Shown here in pieces: positions 45,801 to 53,960 of a stretch of DNA of 64,000 nucleotides. How positions within the stretch are numbered: position 1 is the first letter of the stretch; every line of letters starts with the position of its first letter. This stretch comes from BPJO01 sp037189665 (GTDB lineage: Bacteria > Planctomycetota > Phycisphaerae > Tepidisphaerales > Tepidisphaeraceae), in the NCBI GenBank assembly GCA_037189665.1, contig JBBCIV010000070.1:11962-75961 (forward strand), in the 5' to 3' direction. Under the pieces are notes generated by a model. That model was not told where the DNA came from. It was given only the letters and a program-made list of their open reading frames with translations, and made no database searches. The position numbers were made by a program, and so were the translations under genes.

Positions 45801-46151
45801 CGGAAGCTGGCCATCGATGATCTCCAACGCAATGTAGAGATTCCGATCATCCCGGCAGAGCCGCACGGAGGCCGACAGGTCTTCCCTGCCCTTGTATACG
45901 CCCCTAAACCAGGAAGCATGTTTGTCACCTTCAAGCGCGACCGCCGGCGCCACGTCCTTCCAGTCGCTCAGGTCACCGTCGATGCGGATTGGATTCTTCG
46001 TCCACGGAACCTTGGATTCAATCTCGACAACCGGAACGTGCGCCACCGCCTCCTGCGACTTGATGGCAATCGCGCCATCCAGGGCATCGTTACCAAACGC
46101 TTGGGGTACCGATGATATCAGACACGCTCCCACAGCCAACCAACGTTTCAT
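42819..46151 (-). CDS. Secreted clan GH-A glycoside hydrolase with CBM9-like domain
   Basis: An 1110-residue exported enzyme. The signal peptide MKRWLAVGACLISSVPQAFG is followed by a CBM9-like carbohydrate-binding domain (PIRIDGDLSDWKDVAPAVAL near 55, ending near 250), a coiled-coil-like stretch near 380-410, and a TIM barrel with the acid/base Glu in YWLWNEPWYLN near 634 and the nucleophile Glu in PLVNTEIHIAYAG near 777. The C-terminal half is organised like the paralogue at 40051. The start at 46151 is set by CGGAGAC eight bases upstream; an ATG two codons earlier is too close to that site. It is first in a five-gene run. Confidence 0.8.
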   Translation of the reverse strand: MKRWLAVGACLISSVPQAFGNDALDGAIAIKSQEAVAHVPVVEIESKVPWTKNPIRIDGDLSDWKDVAPAVALEGDKHASWFRGVYKGREDLSASVRLCRDDRNLYIALEIIDGQLPAADRVSFAFADAKSRLITTWQDVGKRYGVDDVHTIFVLGKDDTVGLHWAHVQERMDRVRIQDSFGSETERRTHLEEGGAADASQAKIFSKTARRAEGGKTITTFEVSFPWKSLTPYNPVSYGPLKFNIAVEDKDGEGVAMTNGAVAWTPGLIGTYSAAHFPTLTFDPPSDRKAVDVYAQTPAVHYINQNIIANFAFFNHGEARNGELQLFAGDKQVGSTKIALPHGGSRKDLPVHSEKLNTGKTQLKGRLVLDGQPAIDIPVHVPTLDDMVSVQKIAEFEAKIAALERNAQSLEALYEQVRAKGLDTAYPRAYLTLQKMFIPRCRIDLEKGDAARVLKNTAYLEELYGTSKNYMEAILKDPNAQLKVPNRFNPDVLTMKDGYYFDGDRPVFLWGPCVFWYLKADQPLVIDLGFNSVVTEVPQDASNAEVQEHMKMWFRDGVSLNASMSVPSLAATGADAKKLGLLKEHPEMANLDGNNFVPFLVQHPIARREIADAFKKSIGFWKNFKGVRSYWLWNEPWYLNYSELTRQDFIENYLKPRYKTIEALNQRWKGDYKSFDEIKLITWPDPSNYAPWYDFQQFRDDLLADFWGFLDKTAKENDSTKPTHVKFMAASLHSGNMEKYQGPFNIAGHDGSSGNRDIVFMDYMRSIHPDRPLVNTEIHIAYAGQKTVEMVAWRLALHGLADGNWWCWHSNERFSDSLANAESMYALAISGLDMQRVFAPHMFALNQKDTAVATLFPDVVERRSDIKMVRIRFELATAQYPLGLRPFYATESRIAQGELFKHKILLAGESDYVKESTYRAVLDYVRKGGTAIVTRGGFAHNEYGDPRDTSELIKLEGGEAYGEGARIYPLDQGKVICIDAIENQADIVTDGGQALRGGPLPENQERRRAYERTLAKVIADNGLEDAVRIVSADDSDPDALYGVDWRSTEVNGAYTLAVLPYGKEPPFDNIKLVTKKPIRKIVNLITEKEISPEVFKLENGPNLFHIELEK

Positions 46152-46402
46152 GATCATGTCTCCGAAAAACTGCCGCGCCTCTAGGCACACAGCGAAAGCT
46201 CGTCCCACCTTTTCATGCCCTTTTATTCGCGGCTTACATACAAACGCGCGCCGCCTATAGATGTTTAATACGTTTATTGCATTTATTTTGAAAATCTGAA
46301 AGACAGAAAGAAACGAACCTGGCCCAATAATGCAATGAAAGATATACGGCGCATTCGTCTGATGCGAAAAACCACGCTTGTTTGCTCTCTATCGACTTAT
46401 CA

Positions 46403-46422
46403 GGATGCCTCATCTGGCATCC
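46403..46422 (-). terminator. Possible terminator hairpin after the pilin-like operon
   Basis: GGATGCC and GGCATCC form a perfect 7-bp stem with a 6-base loop, 107 bases beyond the stop of the pilin-like gene. No long T run follows on the minus strand, so the call rests on symmetry and position. Confidence 0.35.
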
Positions 46423-46444
46423 TTTCAACCACAGGCTTTTCGTT

Positions 46445-46464
46445 AAAAAGAAACTACTCTTTTT
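46445..46464 (-). repeat. AT-rich inverted repeat
   Basis: AAAAAGA and TCTTTTT form a perfect 7-bp inverted repeat with a 6-base loop, 23 bases from the hairpin at 46403. It could assist termination through its T-rich arm or be a protein site. Confidence 0.35.
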
Positions 46465-46528
46465 GGCGACATAGAAACCCTTGATACATAGAGTGGAAAT
46501 ACTTGCCGGCCAGCTCCGTATTCGTCTC

Positions 46529-47389
46529 TCATAATCCCTGTGTACGTCGCCAAAAATTGTCTTGGGCCATGCCGCCCAAGCCAGTACCCCACCAGCCCGC
46601 CCTCTTGCCGGTCAGATCGGTGTCGGTGTCATTGTTGCGCTTATAGGTCGACACATGTCCATCGCCGTAGAGAACGTTGTAACGCGCCGGGTTAGTATGC
46701 GTAGGCAGCAGGGTCCGACCGTTGGGCCCAGCTCCAACCTTGTTCATCCAATTGTCAGCAAGTATGCCCGTTTTGGCACGGGAGACCTCTGATAACTTCG
46801 GAACGGCCTCCGACCCCCAAGGATACTTCGGCATCGTCCGCCAGGGATTGAAGTAGGTATACGATGACCAGATGTGGAACATACTGCCGAACGTTGGCAT
46901 TCCCGTAGGTGCCCCCCCAAGGCGAATGCCGCGATGAAAACTAGCCAGATAGCCCGCCAAGTCGTTTGGTTCGAGGGTGAGATCCGTATCAGCGGGACAA
47001 TAATAATACTCGGGTTTTTTGAGATACCTGTTCACAAACAAGAACATCGGGCCAACATAGTTGGCATTCCCATTTCCGTCGCTATAGGCGATTAGCCACG
47101 GATGCCCTCCGTCACTCGGCTGACCATACAAACTGACCGACGGCCGACTGACGGGGGCGAAATATCCGCCACCTGGCATGATGTAGTCTCTGTTGTCGGC
47201 TGCGTAGTTGTGGGTGGCGATGCCGAACTGTCGAAGCTGGCTTTGACAGCTTACCAGCAGTGATGCCCGACGCGCCTTCTGGATCGCCGGCAGCAGGAGG
47301 CTAATCAGAACCGAAATAATTCCGATCACCACGAGCAATTCGACAAGTGTGAAGCCCCAACGGTCACGAGCTGCGTGGAAATGCCTCAT
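46529..47389 (-). CDS. Type IV pilin-like protein (DUF1559-type)
   Basis: A 286-residue prepilin. After a short basic leader, the processing motif GFTLVELLVVIGIISVLISL starts near residue 12, with the Glu at position +5 as needed for prepilin peptidase. The C-terminal domain ends with the planctomycete-type YNVLYGDGHVSTYK motif near 250. Such proteins are numerous in Planctomycetota; their job (pseudopilin of secretion, adhesion or uptake) is unproven. The start at 47389 follows GGCGAGG. The 53-base gap to a homologous gene upstream suggests one operon with the GntR regulator. Confidence 0.88.
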   Translation of the reverse strand: MRHFHAARDRWGFTLVELLVVIGIISVLISLLLPAIQKARRASLLVSCQSQLRQFGIATHNYAADNRDYIMPGGGYFAPVSRPSVSLYGQPSDGGHPWLIAYSDGNGNANYVGPMFLFVNRYLKKPEYYYCPADTDLTLEPNDLAGYLASFHRGIRLGGAPTGMPTFGSMFHIWSSYTYFNPWRTMPKYPWGSEAVPKLSEVSRAKTGILADNWMNKVGAGPNGRTLLPTHTNPARYNVLYGDGHVSTYKRNNDTDTDLTGKRAGWWGTGLGGMAQDNFWRRTQGL

Positions 47390-47442
47390 GATATGCCTCG
47401 CCTTCGGCAGAACTGGTGGTCGATAACTGCCACTTCCTATGC

Positions 47443-48447
47443 TTACTGTCCCGCCGTCCGCGTCCAAAACTCCCTCGACGCGCTCCAGTTCAATTCCCCC
47501 TGCGTTTTATTCCTGTTTGCGTTGCTGTTCGGGTCTGCCGAACCCCAGCTTGTGACCCAATTCGGAATGTCTTTGGGATAGTCGTAGGTGATCACGTGAC
47601 CGTCGGCATACAGGATGTTGTAGCGCGGCCGACCGTTCTTACTTTTGTGCGAGGCGGGGCGGTTGTTTTCATTCCCTCCCCACCCGCCTGCAAGACCGGT
47701 GCTCCAGTGGTCTGCCGCCAAGCCCATCTGATACTTGGCAACCCGGCTCAGCCTGGCGGTCTTGCCCGGTTTATACGGGCTTTGGCCCGACGGGTGAAAA
47801 CCCGGCAGGGTGTACTGCGGCGAAAAGTAGGAGTAGGAGCCATACACCCACCAGCTATTGAAATCCCCGCCATAGTCGAAGCTGGGGGAACCGGTTGGGG
47901 GCGCTGCGGCTATGTGTCGCTGCAGTGCGCTGTATCCAGCATGAGAGCCAAGCGAACTGGAGCCGGCCCCGCCCAGCAACACCGAGTCGGCCGGACAGTA
48001 GAAGAGCAGCGGATTCTTCACATAGCCGCTCATGAAAAGGTGAAGGAGCCCGACGTAGTTCCCATGCGGAACCCCGCCTGGCGCCGGGAAGCCCGTACTA
48101 CCGTCCTGACCGCGTATCAACAAAAACCCGCTGTTGGCAACGTTGTTTCCAATTCCGTATAAGAGTTCTTTGGGTTCCCCGTAGAGCGCGGCAGCACCAA
48201 AGTTCCCATCGGGGTAATATCCACCCACCGGGCAGATGGATCCGTTGTTATCATTGGTGTACAGGTAAATCGCCTGCCCGATCTGGCGCAAGTTGCTTTT
48301 ACACTTCACCAGTACCACTGCCTCCCGCGCCTTCTGTAGCGCTGGCAACAGGATGCTGATCAGAACCGAAATAATTCCGATCACCACGAGCAATTCGACG
48401 AGCGTGAATCCACTGATCCGAGATGACGCAAGGGTTGCGTTTTTCAT
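47443..48447 (-). CDS. Type IV pilin-like protein (DUF1559-type)
   Basis: A 334-residue prepilin paralogous to the neighbouring 46529-47389 protein. The cleavage site is at residues 13-14 (ISG|FTLVE), followed by the same hydrophobic helix (LLVVIGIISVLIS). The C-terminal domain carries YNILYADGHVITYDYPKD near 285, where the usual GDGH reads ADGH. The start codon overlaps the GntR regulator's stop in an ATGA, so pilin and regulator are made together. The two pilin-like proteins align through the N-terminal helix and around YNxLYxDGHV but differ in the middle. Confidence 0.88.
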   Translation of the reverse strand: MKNATLASSRISGFTLVELLVVIGIISVLISILLPALQKAREAVVLVKCKSNLRQIGQAIYLYTNDNNGSICPVGGYYPDGNFGAAALYGEPKELLYGIGNNVANSGFLLIRGQDGSTGFPAPGGVPHGNYVGLLHLFMSGYVKNPLLFYCPADSVLLGGAGSSSLGSHAGYSALQRHIAAAPPTGSPSFDYGGDFNSWWVYGSYSYFSPQYTLPGFHPSGQSPYKPGKTARLSRVAKYQMGLAADHWSTGLAGGWGGNENNRPASHKSKNGRPRYNILYADGHVITYDYPKDIPNWVTSWGSADPNSNANRNKTQGELNWSASREFWTRTAGQ

Positions 48448-49220
48448 GGTAAACCTCGTTTTGGCTTTGATGTGTCTTTGTTAACGAGTTGAAACCGATT
48501 GAGGTGGTTGGTTGACGTGGATGCGGAGGTAGCGTGATTGTAGTCGAAGGCGGCCAACCCTTCGACCTTGCCGCGCTGGAGGTGGCGGCCCATCCAGTCG
48601 CCAGCCGTAGCGCCGTCGCGATCGCGCAAGGCGCCGACGATGGCACAGTGATCACGCAGTGTTCGGGCGAGCATATGCAACAGGTGTTCGCCGGGCACGA
48701 ATCGCCGGCGCCCGCAGAGTTGCGTCAGCAGGCGCAGGTCGGACGCCACCTTGGTGGTGGCCGACGAATGGGCTGCGTCGAGAAGAATCGAGTGAAACCG
48801 CAGATCCAACTCGCTATGCCGCTCGGCCAGATCGCCTTCGAGTTTCGCCCCCCCCGAACGGCGAAACGCATGAACGATCTCGCGCTGGCGATCGCAGATC
48901 CCCTCGGCCTCGACGAGCTGGGCTTCCGTGCGGCGCTCGGCCGCCAGACGGACCGCGTGGCTTTCCAACAGGATGCGCAGGTCATACAGGTCGGCCAGCT
49001 CGTCCCGCTCGAACGTCCTGACGAACACTCCGTAGTGCGGCAACTGCATTGCGAGCCCTTCCGTCGCCAAGCGGTTGAGCGCTTCACGTACCGGCGTTCG
49101 GCTGATTCCGATCTCGGATGCAAGGGCTTCTTCCGACAGTCGTTCACCCGACTCCAGACTGCCGCGAAGCAGCTTGGCACGGATATGCTGATACGCTCGA
49201 TCTTTAAAACTGACTGCCAT
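48444..49220 (-). CDS. GntR family regulator with FCD domain (FadR subfamily)
   Basis: A 258-residue repressor-type protein. The winged helix-turn-helix (LSEEALASEIGISRTPVREA near 28-47) has the conserved GntR RTPVREAL segment. The all-helical FCD ligand domain (residues 85-230) includes LDLRFHSILLDAA, with the Asp and His that usually bind a metal, and RDHCAIVGALRDRDG with another His. FCD regulators respond to small carboxylates or sugar acids. Four palindromes that fit the FadR-subfamily operator occur in the window, making this the best local candidate to bind them. The C-terminus has a 30-residue low-complexity tail. It is translationally coupled to a pilin-like gene. Confidence 0.9.
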   Translation of the reverse strand: MAVSFKDRAYQHIRAKLLRGSLESGERLSEEALASEIGISRTPVREALNRLATEGLAMQLPHYGVFVRTFERDELADLYDLRILLESHAVRLAAERRTEAQLVEAEGICDRQREIVHAFRRSGGAKLEGDLAERHSELDLRFHSILLDAAHSSATTKVASDLRLLTQLCGRRRFVPGEHLLHMLARTLRDHCAIVGALRDRDGATAGDWMGRHLQRGKVEGLAAFDYNHATSASTSTNHLNRFQLVNKDTSKPKRGLP

Positions 49221-49280
49221 GATGACCTACCTGTCGAAAGAAGCCCTTGTCCGTCATGAGCTTCGCCGCTCATGATGCAT

Positions 49281-50876
49281 TTAGCATAACGCGCGCCGCC
49301 GGCGGGCGGCGAACCCAAGCCAGGCCAAACCGAGGCCGGCCAAGGCCGAGGGTTCGGGCACGACTGTCAGAATGATATCTTGACCGCCATCGCCAAAGCT
49401 CAGCGTGGCGGTCTTTCCACCAATGGTGCCGCCAAGATTCGTCCCCAGCGAACCAGTTATGAGCGCGTTGGTATCGAACAGCGTATATTCGCCATCTTCC
49501 AGCGTGATGTTGGGGAGACCGTACACGAAATCGTCGAATTCCAGACCCGAACCGATATTCAGCACCCCGGCGGTCAACACGACCTTGTCGCTGTTGGCCG
49601 GGCTCACCAGGTCAAACAGCAGCGCTCCCGTGTTGGTGGGGGTCACGGCATCGCTGATGTTGAGTCCCTTGACACCCAAGCTCAATGTCAGAGTGCCGAC
49701 CGCTCCCTCGGACGCGCCGGGGGAAAGCCTCCCCTGGGCCACACCGGTCGGAGCCGCGAGCGGCCCAGCACCATCAGGATCGTTGCCGATATTCGTGGTG
49801 CGATTGCTGATCGTGATGCCTTTTCCGCTGCCTGTGTTGACAATGCGCCCATCGCCGGCCAGCAAGGCGCCACTGACCGTCACGTCACCAGCGCCGGTCG
49901 CCGATCCGGTCGAGTCATGGCCGTTGTTCACCCACAGCGCGGCTGTAATTTCCGGGTCCAGACCAATGCGATCCAGCGCGACCGCCGCACCGTTTATCGA
50001 GGTGTTGCCTGTGTAATTGTTGTCCGCATTGATTCGCACGATCGAACCATAAATGGCATTGGTTGGGCTGAGAGTACCCAAATAGATGGCGGTAGCGCTG
50101 ATGCCGCCGCTGCCGGTCATGGCATTTTCGGCGTTAAGCTCAAAATTGCCGCCGCGTCCGGCGTTAGCCGACCCAAAGCTGACTGCGCCGGCGTGATTCA
50201 TCACGACGGTTCCACGCGACACGTCCAGCGAGATCCCCTGAGCATTGGTATTGGCCGCGTTTAGAATGATCGTGTGAACGTTGCCGCCATTGGAATGAAT
50301 CTTCCCCGCGCCGCTCAGAGAACCGTTGAAGGTCACAGTGCCGGCCGTGTTCAGCACGGTGATATTCGTCGCCGTAGCGATGTTGATTGCGCCATCGAAC
50401 ACCAGCGGCTTGGTCGTGTCCGTCTGGATCGTCCCGGATCCGATGAAATTCAGCGGCGCGCCGATGGTGGCGATGCCGCTTGGGCCATTCCCCCAGATGT
50501 ATCCGATGTTGGTTATCCAGATCGCGTTGCCGTCGGATGAGCCGACGGTGTAGCCGCCGCCAACATAAAGCCTGTTAACGGCCCGATTCGCATCTACCGT
50601 GATATTCGGATTATCAAGCCCGCCGACGGTATTGATGTACGCGTAATCCCCCGTGGTGGAACTCGCGCCGTTGTTGTCGCCGGGAATCGTTGCACCTACC
50701 CAGTTACCCGGGTTCGCCCAACTGTCAGCGGAAACCACCGGAGGCCCCACTATTTCCGTTGCCCCACCTTGCCATGTGCCGTTCGCCCCATACACGGGCG
50801 CAATGCCCGCCGTTAGTCCGACGCCGACCACCGCCGCTGCCAGGATCACCTTTTGGTTTTGCTTGTTCTGTCGCAC
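49281..50876 (-). CDS. PEP-CTERM beta-helix (autotransporter-repeat-like) surface protein
   Basis: A 531-residue exported protein that starts at a GTG; GGAGAA lies just upstream and the first residues match its paralogues (MRxNxxN, then AAVVGVGLTAGIAPVYGA). The body is rich in Gly, Asn, Thr and Ser with repeats such as NNYTGNTSINGAAVALDRIG near 285, resembling PATR passenger repeats. Near 390 lies the conserved GRLSPGASEGAVGTLTLSLG block, then LEDGEYTLFDTNALITGSLG. The C-terminus VPEPSALAGLGLAWLGF plus ARRRRALC is a PEP-CTERM signal. Probably a fibrous outer-surface protein. It is the last of four genes in a minus-strand run. Confidence 0.85.
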   Translation of the reverse strand: MRQNKQNQKVILAAAVVGVGLTAGIAPVYGANGTWQGGATEIVGPPVVSADSWANPGNWVGATIPGDNNGASSTTGDYAYINTVGGLDNPNITVDANRAVNRLYVGGGYTVGSSDGNAIWITNIGYIWGNGPSGIATIGAPLNFIGSGTIQTDTTKPLVFDGAINIATATNITVLNTAGTVTFNGSLSGAGKIHSNGGNVHTIILNAANTNAQGISLDVSRGTVVMNHAGAVSFGSANAGRGGNFELNAENAMTGSGGISATAIYLGTLSPTNAIYGSIVRINADNNYTGNTSINGAAVALDRIGLDPEITAALWVNNGHDSTGSATGAGDVTVSGALLAGDGRIVNTGSGKGITISNRTTNIGNDPDGAGPLAAPTGVAQGRLSPGASEGAVGTLTLSLGVKGLNISDAVTPTNTGALLFDLVSPANSDKVVLTAGVLNIGSGLEFDDFVYGLPNITLEDGEYTLFDTNALITGSLGTNLGGTIGGKTATLSFGDGGQDIILTVVPEPSALAGLGLAWLGFAARRRRALC

Positions 50877-50960
50877 TGCAAGTTCTCCGCTTGTTTACGA
50901 AATGTGAATTAACCGAACCTCACCAGCTCCAATGAATCAATGAAATGCCTTCCATATTTC

Positions 50961-52781
50961 TCAAACCCTACGCCGACGTCCCAATCCCAACGCCGTCAGG
51001 CCGAAGACGGCCAGCGTTGTCGGTTCGGGAATGGCAGTGCCGACCTTCAGCACGATGTCCTGACTGCTATTGGCAAAAGCAAGCTGGACATCGAATCCGC
51101 CGAGCATACCGGTGACATTCGATCCGAGCGTGCCGTCGATCGCCGCGTTCGTGTCGAACAGCGTGTAGATGCCGTCCGTGAATCCGCCGCCAACGGTGAA
51201 GGCGAAATCGTCCAGCGACAGCCCGTCAACACCGATGTGCAGCACGGTGCTGTTCAACAGAACGGCCTTGTCGCTATTGGAAACGGTGTCGAGATCGAAC
51301 AGCAGCGCCTGCGTGTTCGCGTCCTCCACCGCATACGCGATGTTCAATCCCTTGCTGCCCAGGTCGAACGTCAGCGTGCCGATCGCACCTGCCGACGCTC
51401 CGGGGGAGAGCTTGCCATAGGTGGCGGCGCCGGCGGCAGTTAAGCCATATTCTCCCAGGGTTGCGGGAGTTACACCATTAAAGTAATCGGTATGGCCGGT
51501 ACCAGCAGTTAAAGCCGCCACCTGCTGCCGTTTGTGCAGCGTCACGCCCTGGGCGAAAACGGTGGGCGTGTAAGTGATGGGGTTGCCGGCTTCGACGAGG
51601 CTTGGGATCTGAATGGTCACATCGGTGTTAACGATGAAGCCATTGCCGGCGAGCGTGCCTGTGACGATGTTTACGTCGCTGTTGCCGGTTGCCGAGCCAG
51701 TGGCGTTGTTGGCGTACAGGGTCGCACCGGCCACCGTGGTGGCGGCGGAAACGGTGTAGCCGTTCTGGCCGACGACGTAAAGATTGGGGTATTCATTTCC
51801 GCTGCCGTCGGGATCGTAAAGGCTGACATTGCCCACCACCGTTCCGATGCCGGTGCCAGCGGTACGACGGTTCGCGTTGACATTGGTGGCAACCGGCGCG
51901 GAGGTCCTGCCGGTGTAATCCTGTCCCTGGTTGATCGTCACCACCGGAGCATTGCTGTTGGTCGTCGTGCTACCCACGAACAGGCCGGCGGTTCCGCTGA
52001 CGGCATTTGAGGCGTTGACGTTAATCTTGCCGGTGCCGGCCGACAGGGTATTCACGCTGTTGCTCACGCCCCAGACGACGTTCGTGGCGTTAAGATTGAG
52101 CGTGGCGATACCATTCACGGAAAAGGTAACTCTTTGGCCCGCCGGGGCGGAGGCGTTGACGTTGACCGTGCCGTTCTGGTTGACGTTCAGATTGGCGCGC
52201 GGGTCGCTTGTGCTGGTGGAATAGATCCCGCCATTGAAGTTGATGGTGCCGCCAGCGCCGTTGCCAGTGTTAAGACCCGTGGTCAACCCGCTTCTGACCA
52301 GGTAGGCACCGTTGAAGTTGAACGTCTCACCTGCGGCGGCGGTGACATTCTGGTCCTGAAGCGTCCAGATGGGGGAATTGAAGGTAATGGTGTTGGCCGA
52401 GTTACCGACGATGTTACCGCGGAGATACAGGTATTTGCCCGCATTGGCCGTGGCGTCGGCGCCGATGACATAATTGCCGGCAGTATTTGTGAAAGTCAAT
52501 CCAGCAACCTGGCGGTTCGAATCCGGCTCGACCGTAAGCTGGCTGCTGCTGCCAAACGTCGCGCCGCCGACGGTGGCAGCGGTAACGGCTGTCGAGGTGC
52601 CGTCAGTACCGCCTGCGACCACGCCACTATCCCAGTTGCTCGTGTTGGCCCAATCGCTGTCTGCCGGCGATGCCAACCACGTGCTAGGCGCCCCATACAC
52701 GGGCGCAATGCCCGCCGTCAGTCCGACGCCAACTACTGCCGCCGTCAGGATTGCCGTTAGATTCCGCTTATTCTCCCGCAT
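50961..52781 (-). CDS. PEP-CTERM beta-helix (autotransporter-repeat-like) surface protein
   Basis: A 606-residue paralogue of the proteins at 49281 and 53961. The signal peptide begins MRENKRNLTAILTAAVVGVG, cut near PVYGA. ADSDWANTSNWDSGVVAG near 45 is shared with the 53961 protein. The repeat-rich middle (TINFNGGIYSTSTSDPRANL near 185) suggests a beta-helix. The C-terminal third has KLSPGASAGAIGTLTFDLGS near 460, YTLFDTNAAIDGTLGSNVTG near 545 and the sorting signal IPEPTTLAVFGLTALGL plus RRRRV. The start at 52781 has GGAGGAG. Surface attachment through exosortase is inferred from family knowledge; function unknown. Confidence 0.86.
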   Translation of the reverse strand: MRENKRNLTAILTAAVVGVGLTAGIAPVYGAPSTWLASPADSDWANTSNWDSGVVAGGTDGTSTAVTAATVGGATFGSSSQLTVEPDSNRQVAGLTFTNTAGNYVIGADATANAGKYLYLRGNIVGNSANTITFNSPIWTLQDQNVTAAAGETFNFNGAYLVRSGLTTGLNTGNGAGGTINFNGGIYSTSTSDPRANLNVNQNGTVNVNASAPAGQRVTFSVNGIATLNLNATNVVWGVSNSVNTLSAGTGKINVNASNAVSGTAGLFVGSTTTNSNAPVVTINQGQDYTGRTSAPVATNVNANRRTAGTGIGTVVGNVSLYDPDGSGNEYPNLYVVGQNGYTVSAATTVAGATLYANNATGSATGNSDVNIVTGTLAGNGFIVNTDVTIQIPSLVEAGNPITYTPTVFAQGVTLHKRQQVAALTAGTGHTDYFNGVTPATLGEYGLTAAGAATYGKLSPGASAGAIGTLTFDLGSKGLNIAYAVEDANTQALLFDLDTVSNSDKAVLLNSTVLHIGVDGLSLDDFAFTVGGGFTDGIYTLFDTNAAIDGTLGSNVTGMLGGFDVQLAFANSSQDIVLKVGTAIPEPTTLAVFGLTALGLGRRRRV

Positions 52782-52795
52782 TGCATCTCCTCCGA

Positions 52796-53845
52796 CTACT
52801 TGAAAGATGTGAACTGAGCCAATTGGCTCACTTGAACTGACGACATGCCCCCACCGTTTTTCAGACCGTTCCGCCGACGAGCCGTCAACCCGAATACCGC
52901 CAGGCCAAACCCCGCCAAGGCCGACGGTTCGGGCACGGCGCGTACCGCCAGCATGACCGGGAGTGGACGCAGATAGCTGGGATCTTCTACCGCCCTGAGC
53001 GCACCGTTGACGCCATTGTCGAGCAGCATGGTGGAGCTGCCGCCCCCATCGAAATTGATGGCGTTATAACTGCCACGAGCGAGCATGAGGGCGGCGGCTT
53101 CGGGGAGGGTGATCTGCGTGCCACCCGCTTCAGTCGATCCCGTGGCCAACAGGTAAAGCCATCGGCCGGTCTGGTCGGTGCCCGCCAAGGTCCGCAGATA
53201 GCGCGTGGTCGACGTCGCGGCCACCTGCCCGTTTTGCAGAGGCCAACCATCCGTGCCCGCCTCCCAGTTGGCGACGGCCTGCTTTACCTGATCATCTGGA
53301 CCGGGATGACCGACGTGCGCGCGGTTGTTGTTGTCGATCCAGAGCGGGATGCGGGCGTCCTGTTTCTGGCTGCGCTGAACGCCGTCCTGCACCACCAGTC
53401 CGAAGGTCATGATTGGCTTCCCGGCGACCCAGCTGCTCTTGCCGAAATCGACGGTGTTCCAGCCATACCGGAACGCGTTGGTGTTGATGGCGGCAACGAC
53501 GTTGTTTTCGTTCGCCAGCGCCAGCGGGTTCCGCAGGACAGTCGTGACGTCGGTGCCCTTGGTCGGATCAACAAGATATTCGGCCGGCATCAGACCCGGA
53601 TGGGGATCCATGATCGTCGTCACTTCGTAGTTCGGATTGGCCAGGTCGACCCGCAGGAAGTGGACAAGGCGATTGTTGGCGGTGCGGTCCTGCCAATAGA
53701 CCACCGGCCCCGCACCGGCATCCCCGATCACCGGCGGGCCATCAAGGACGCGCACCGCGGCGGCGATCGTGTGCGGCGCGATATCCAGCACGCCTGCCAG
53801 CACCACCCACCACGTCATTACGATTGTTACAATTCGACATCGCAT
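52796..53845 (-). CDS. PEP-CTERM protein with phosphodiester glycosidase (NAGPA) domain
   Basis: A 349-residue exported protein. A signal peptide (core TWWVVLAGVLDIA) precedes a NAGPA-type domain: NVVAAINTNAF near 115, GRWLYLLATGSTEAGG near 230 and SYNAINFDGGGSSTMLLDNG near 260 with the FDGGGS signature. This family uncaps or hydrolyses phosphodiester-linked sugars such as GlcNAc-phosphate. The sorting signal VPEPSALAGFGLAVFGL and ARRRNG follow near 307, but the protein goes on for about 23 more residues (to FTSFK), which is unusual. It is 14 bases upstream of one beta-helix paralogue and 115 bases downstream of another, so it is probably in their operon. Confidence 0.85.
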   Translation of the reverse strand: MRCRIVTIVMTWWVVLAGVLDIAPHTIAAAVRVLDGPPVIGDAGAGPVVYWQDRTANNRLVHFLRVDLANPNYEVTTIMDPHPGLMPAEYLVDPTKGTDVTTVLRNPLALANENNVVAAINTNAFRYGWNTVDFGKSSWVAGKPIMTFGLVVQDGVQRSQKQDARIPLWIDNNNRAHVGHPGPDDQVKQAVANWEAGTDGWPLQNGQVAATSTTRYLRTLAGTDQTGRWLYLLATGSTEAGGTQITLPEAAALMLARGSYNAINFDGGGSSTMLLDNGVNGALRAVEDPSYLRPLPVMLAVRAVPEPSALAGFGLAVFGLTARRRNGLKNGGGMSSVQVSQLAQFTSFK

Positions 53846-53960
53846 GACAGATTGACCTTTCGAATAACTCTCCCGTTAAAAACACCGCCGGTCGTGAGTT
53901 ATCCGCCACCAAACCGCTTCGCCATCCGCCTCTGATGGCGAAGCGATCCGCGCTTTTCAT

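Larger units (their letters stand above)
46152..46528. other. 377-base intergenic region, promoter and terminator area
   Basis: It separates the pilin-like gene (ending 46529) from the secreted GH gene (starting 46151), both on the minus strand. An AT-rich stretch at 46258-46300 is the likely promoter area for the GH run, though boxes could not be assigned. Two perfect inverted repeats (46403 and 46445) lie just downstream of the pilin-like gene. Confidence 0.5.

Noticed and set aside
45885..45905. TTGTATACG inside the CBM9-GH gene as an operator
   Set aside because: Only one half-site fits and it is inside a coding region, with codon use that explains it.
44928..46115. 395-residue plus-strand frame opposite the CBM9-GH gene
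   Set aside because: Antisense to a gene with signal peptide, CBM9-like domain and catalytic motifs; no supporting features of its own.
49380..50264. 294-residue plus-strand frame opposite a PEP-CTERM gene
   Set aside because: A shadow of the repetitive Gly/Thr/Asn-rich coding sequence on the other strand.
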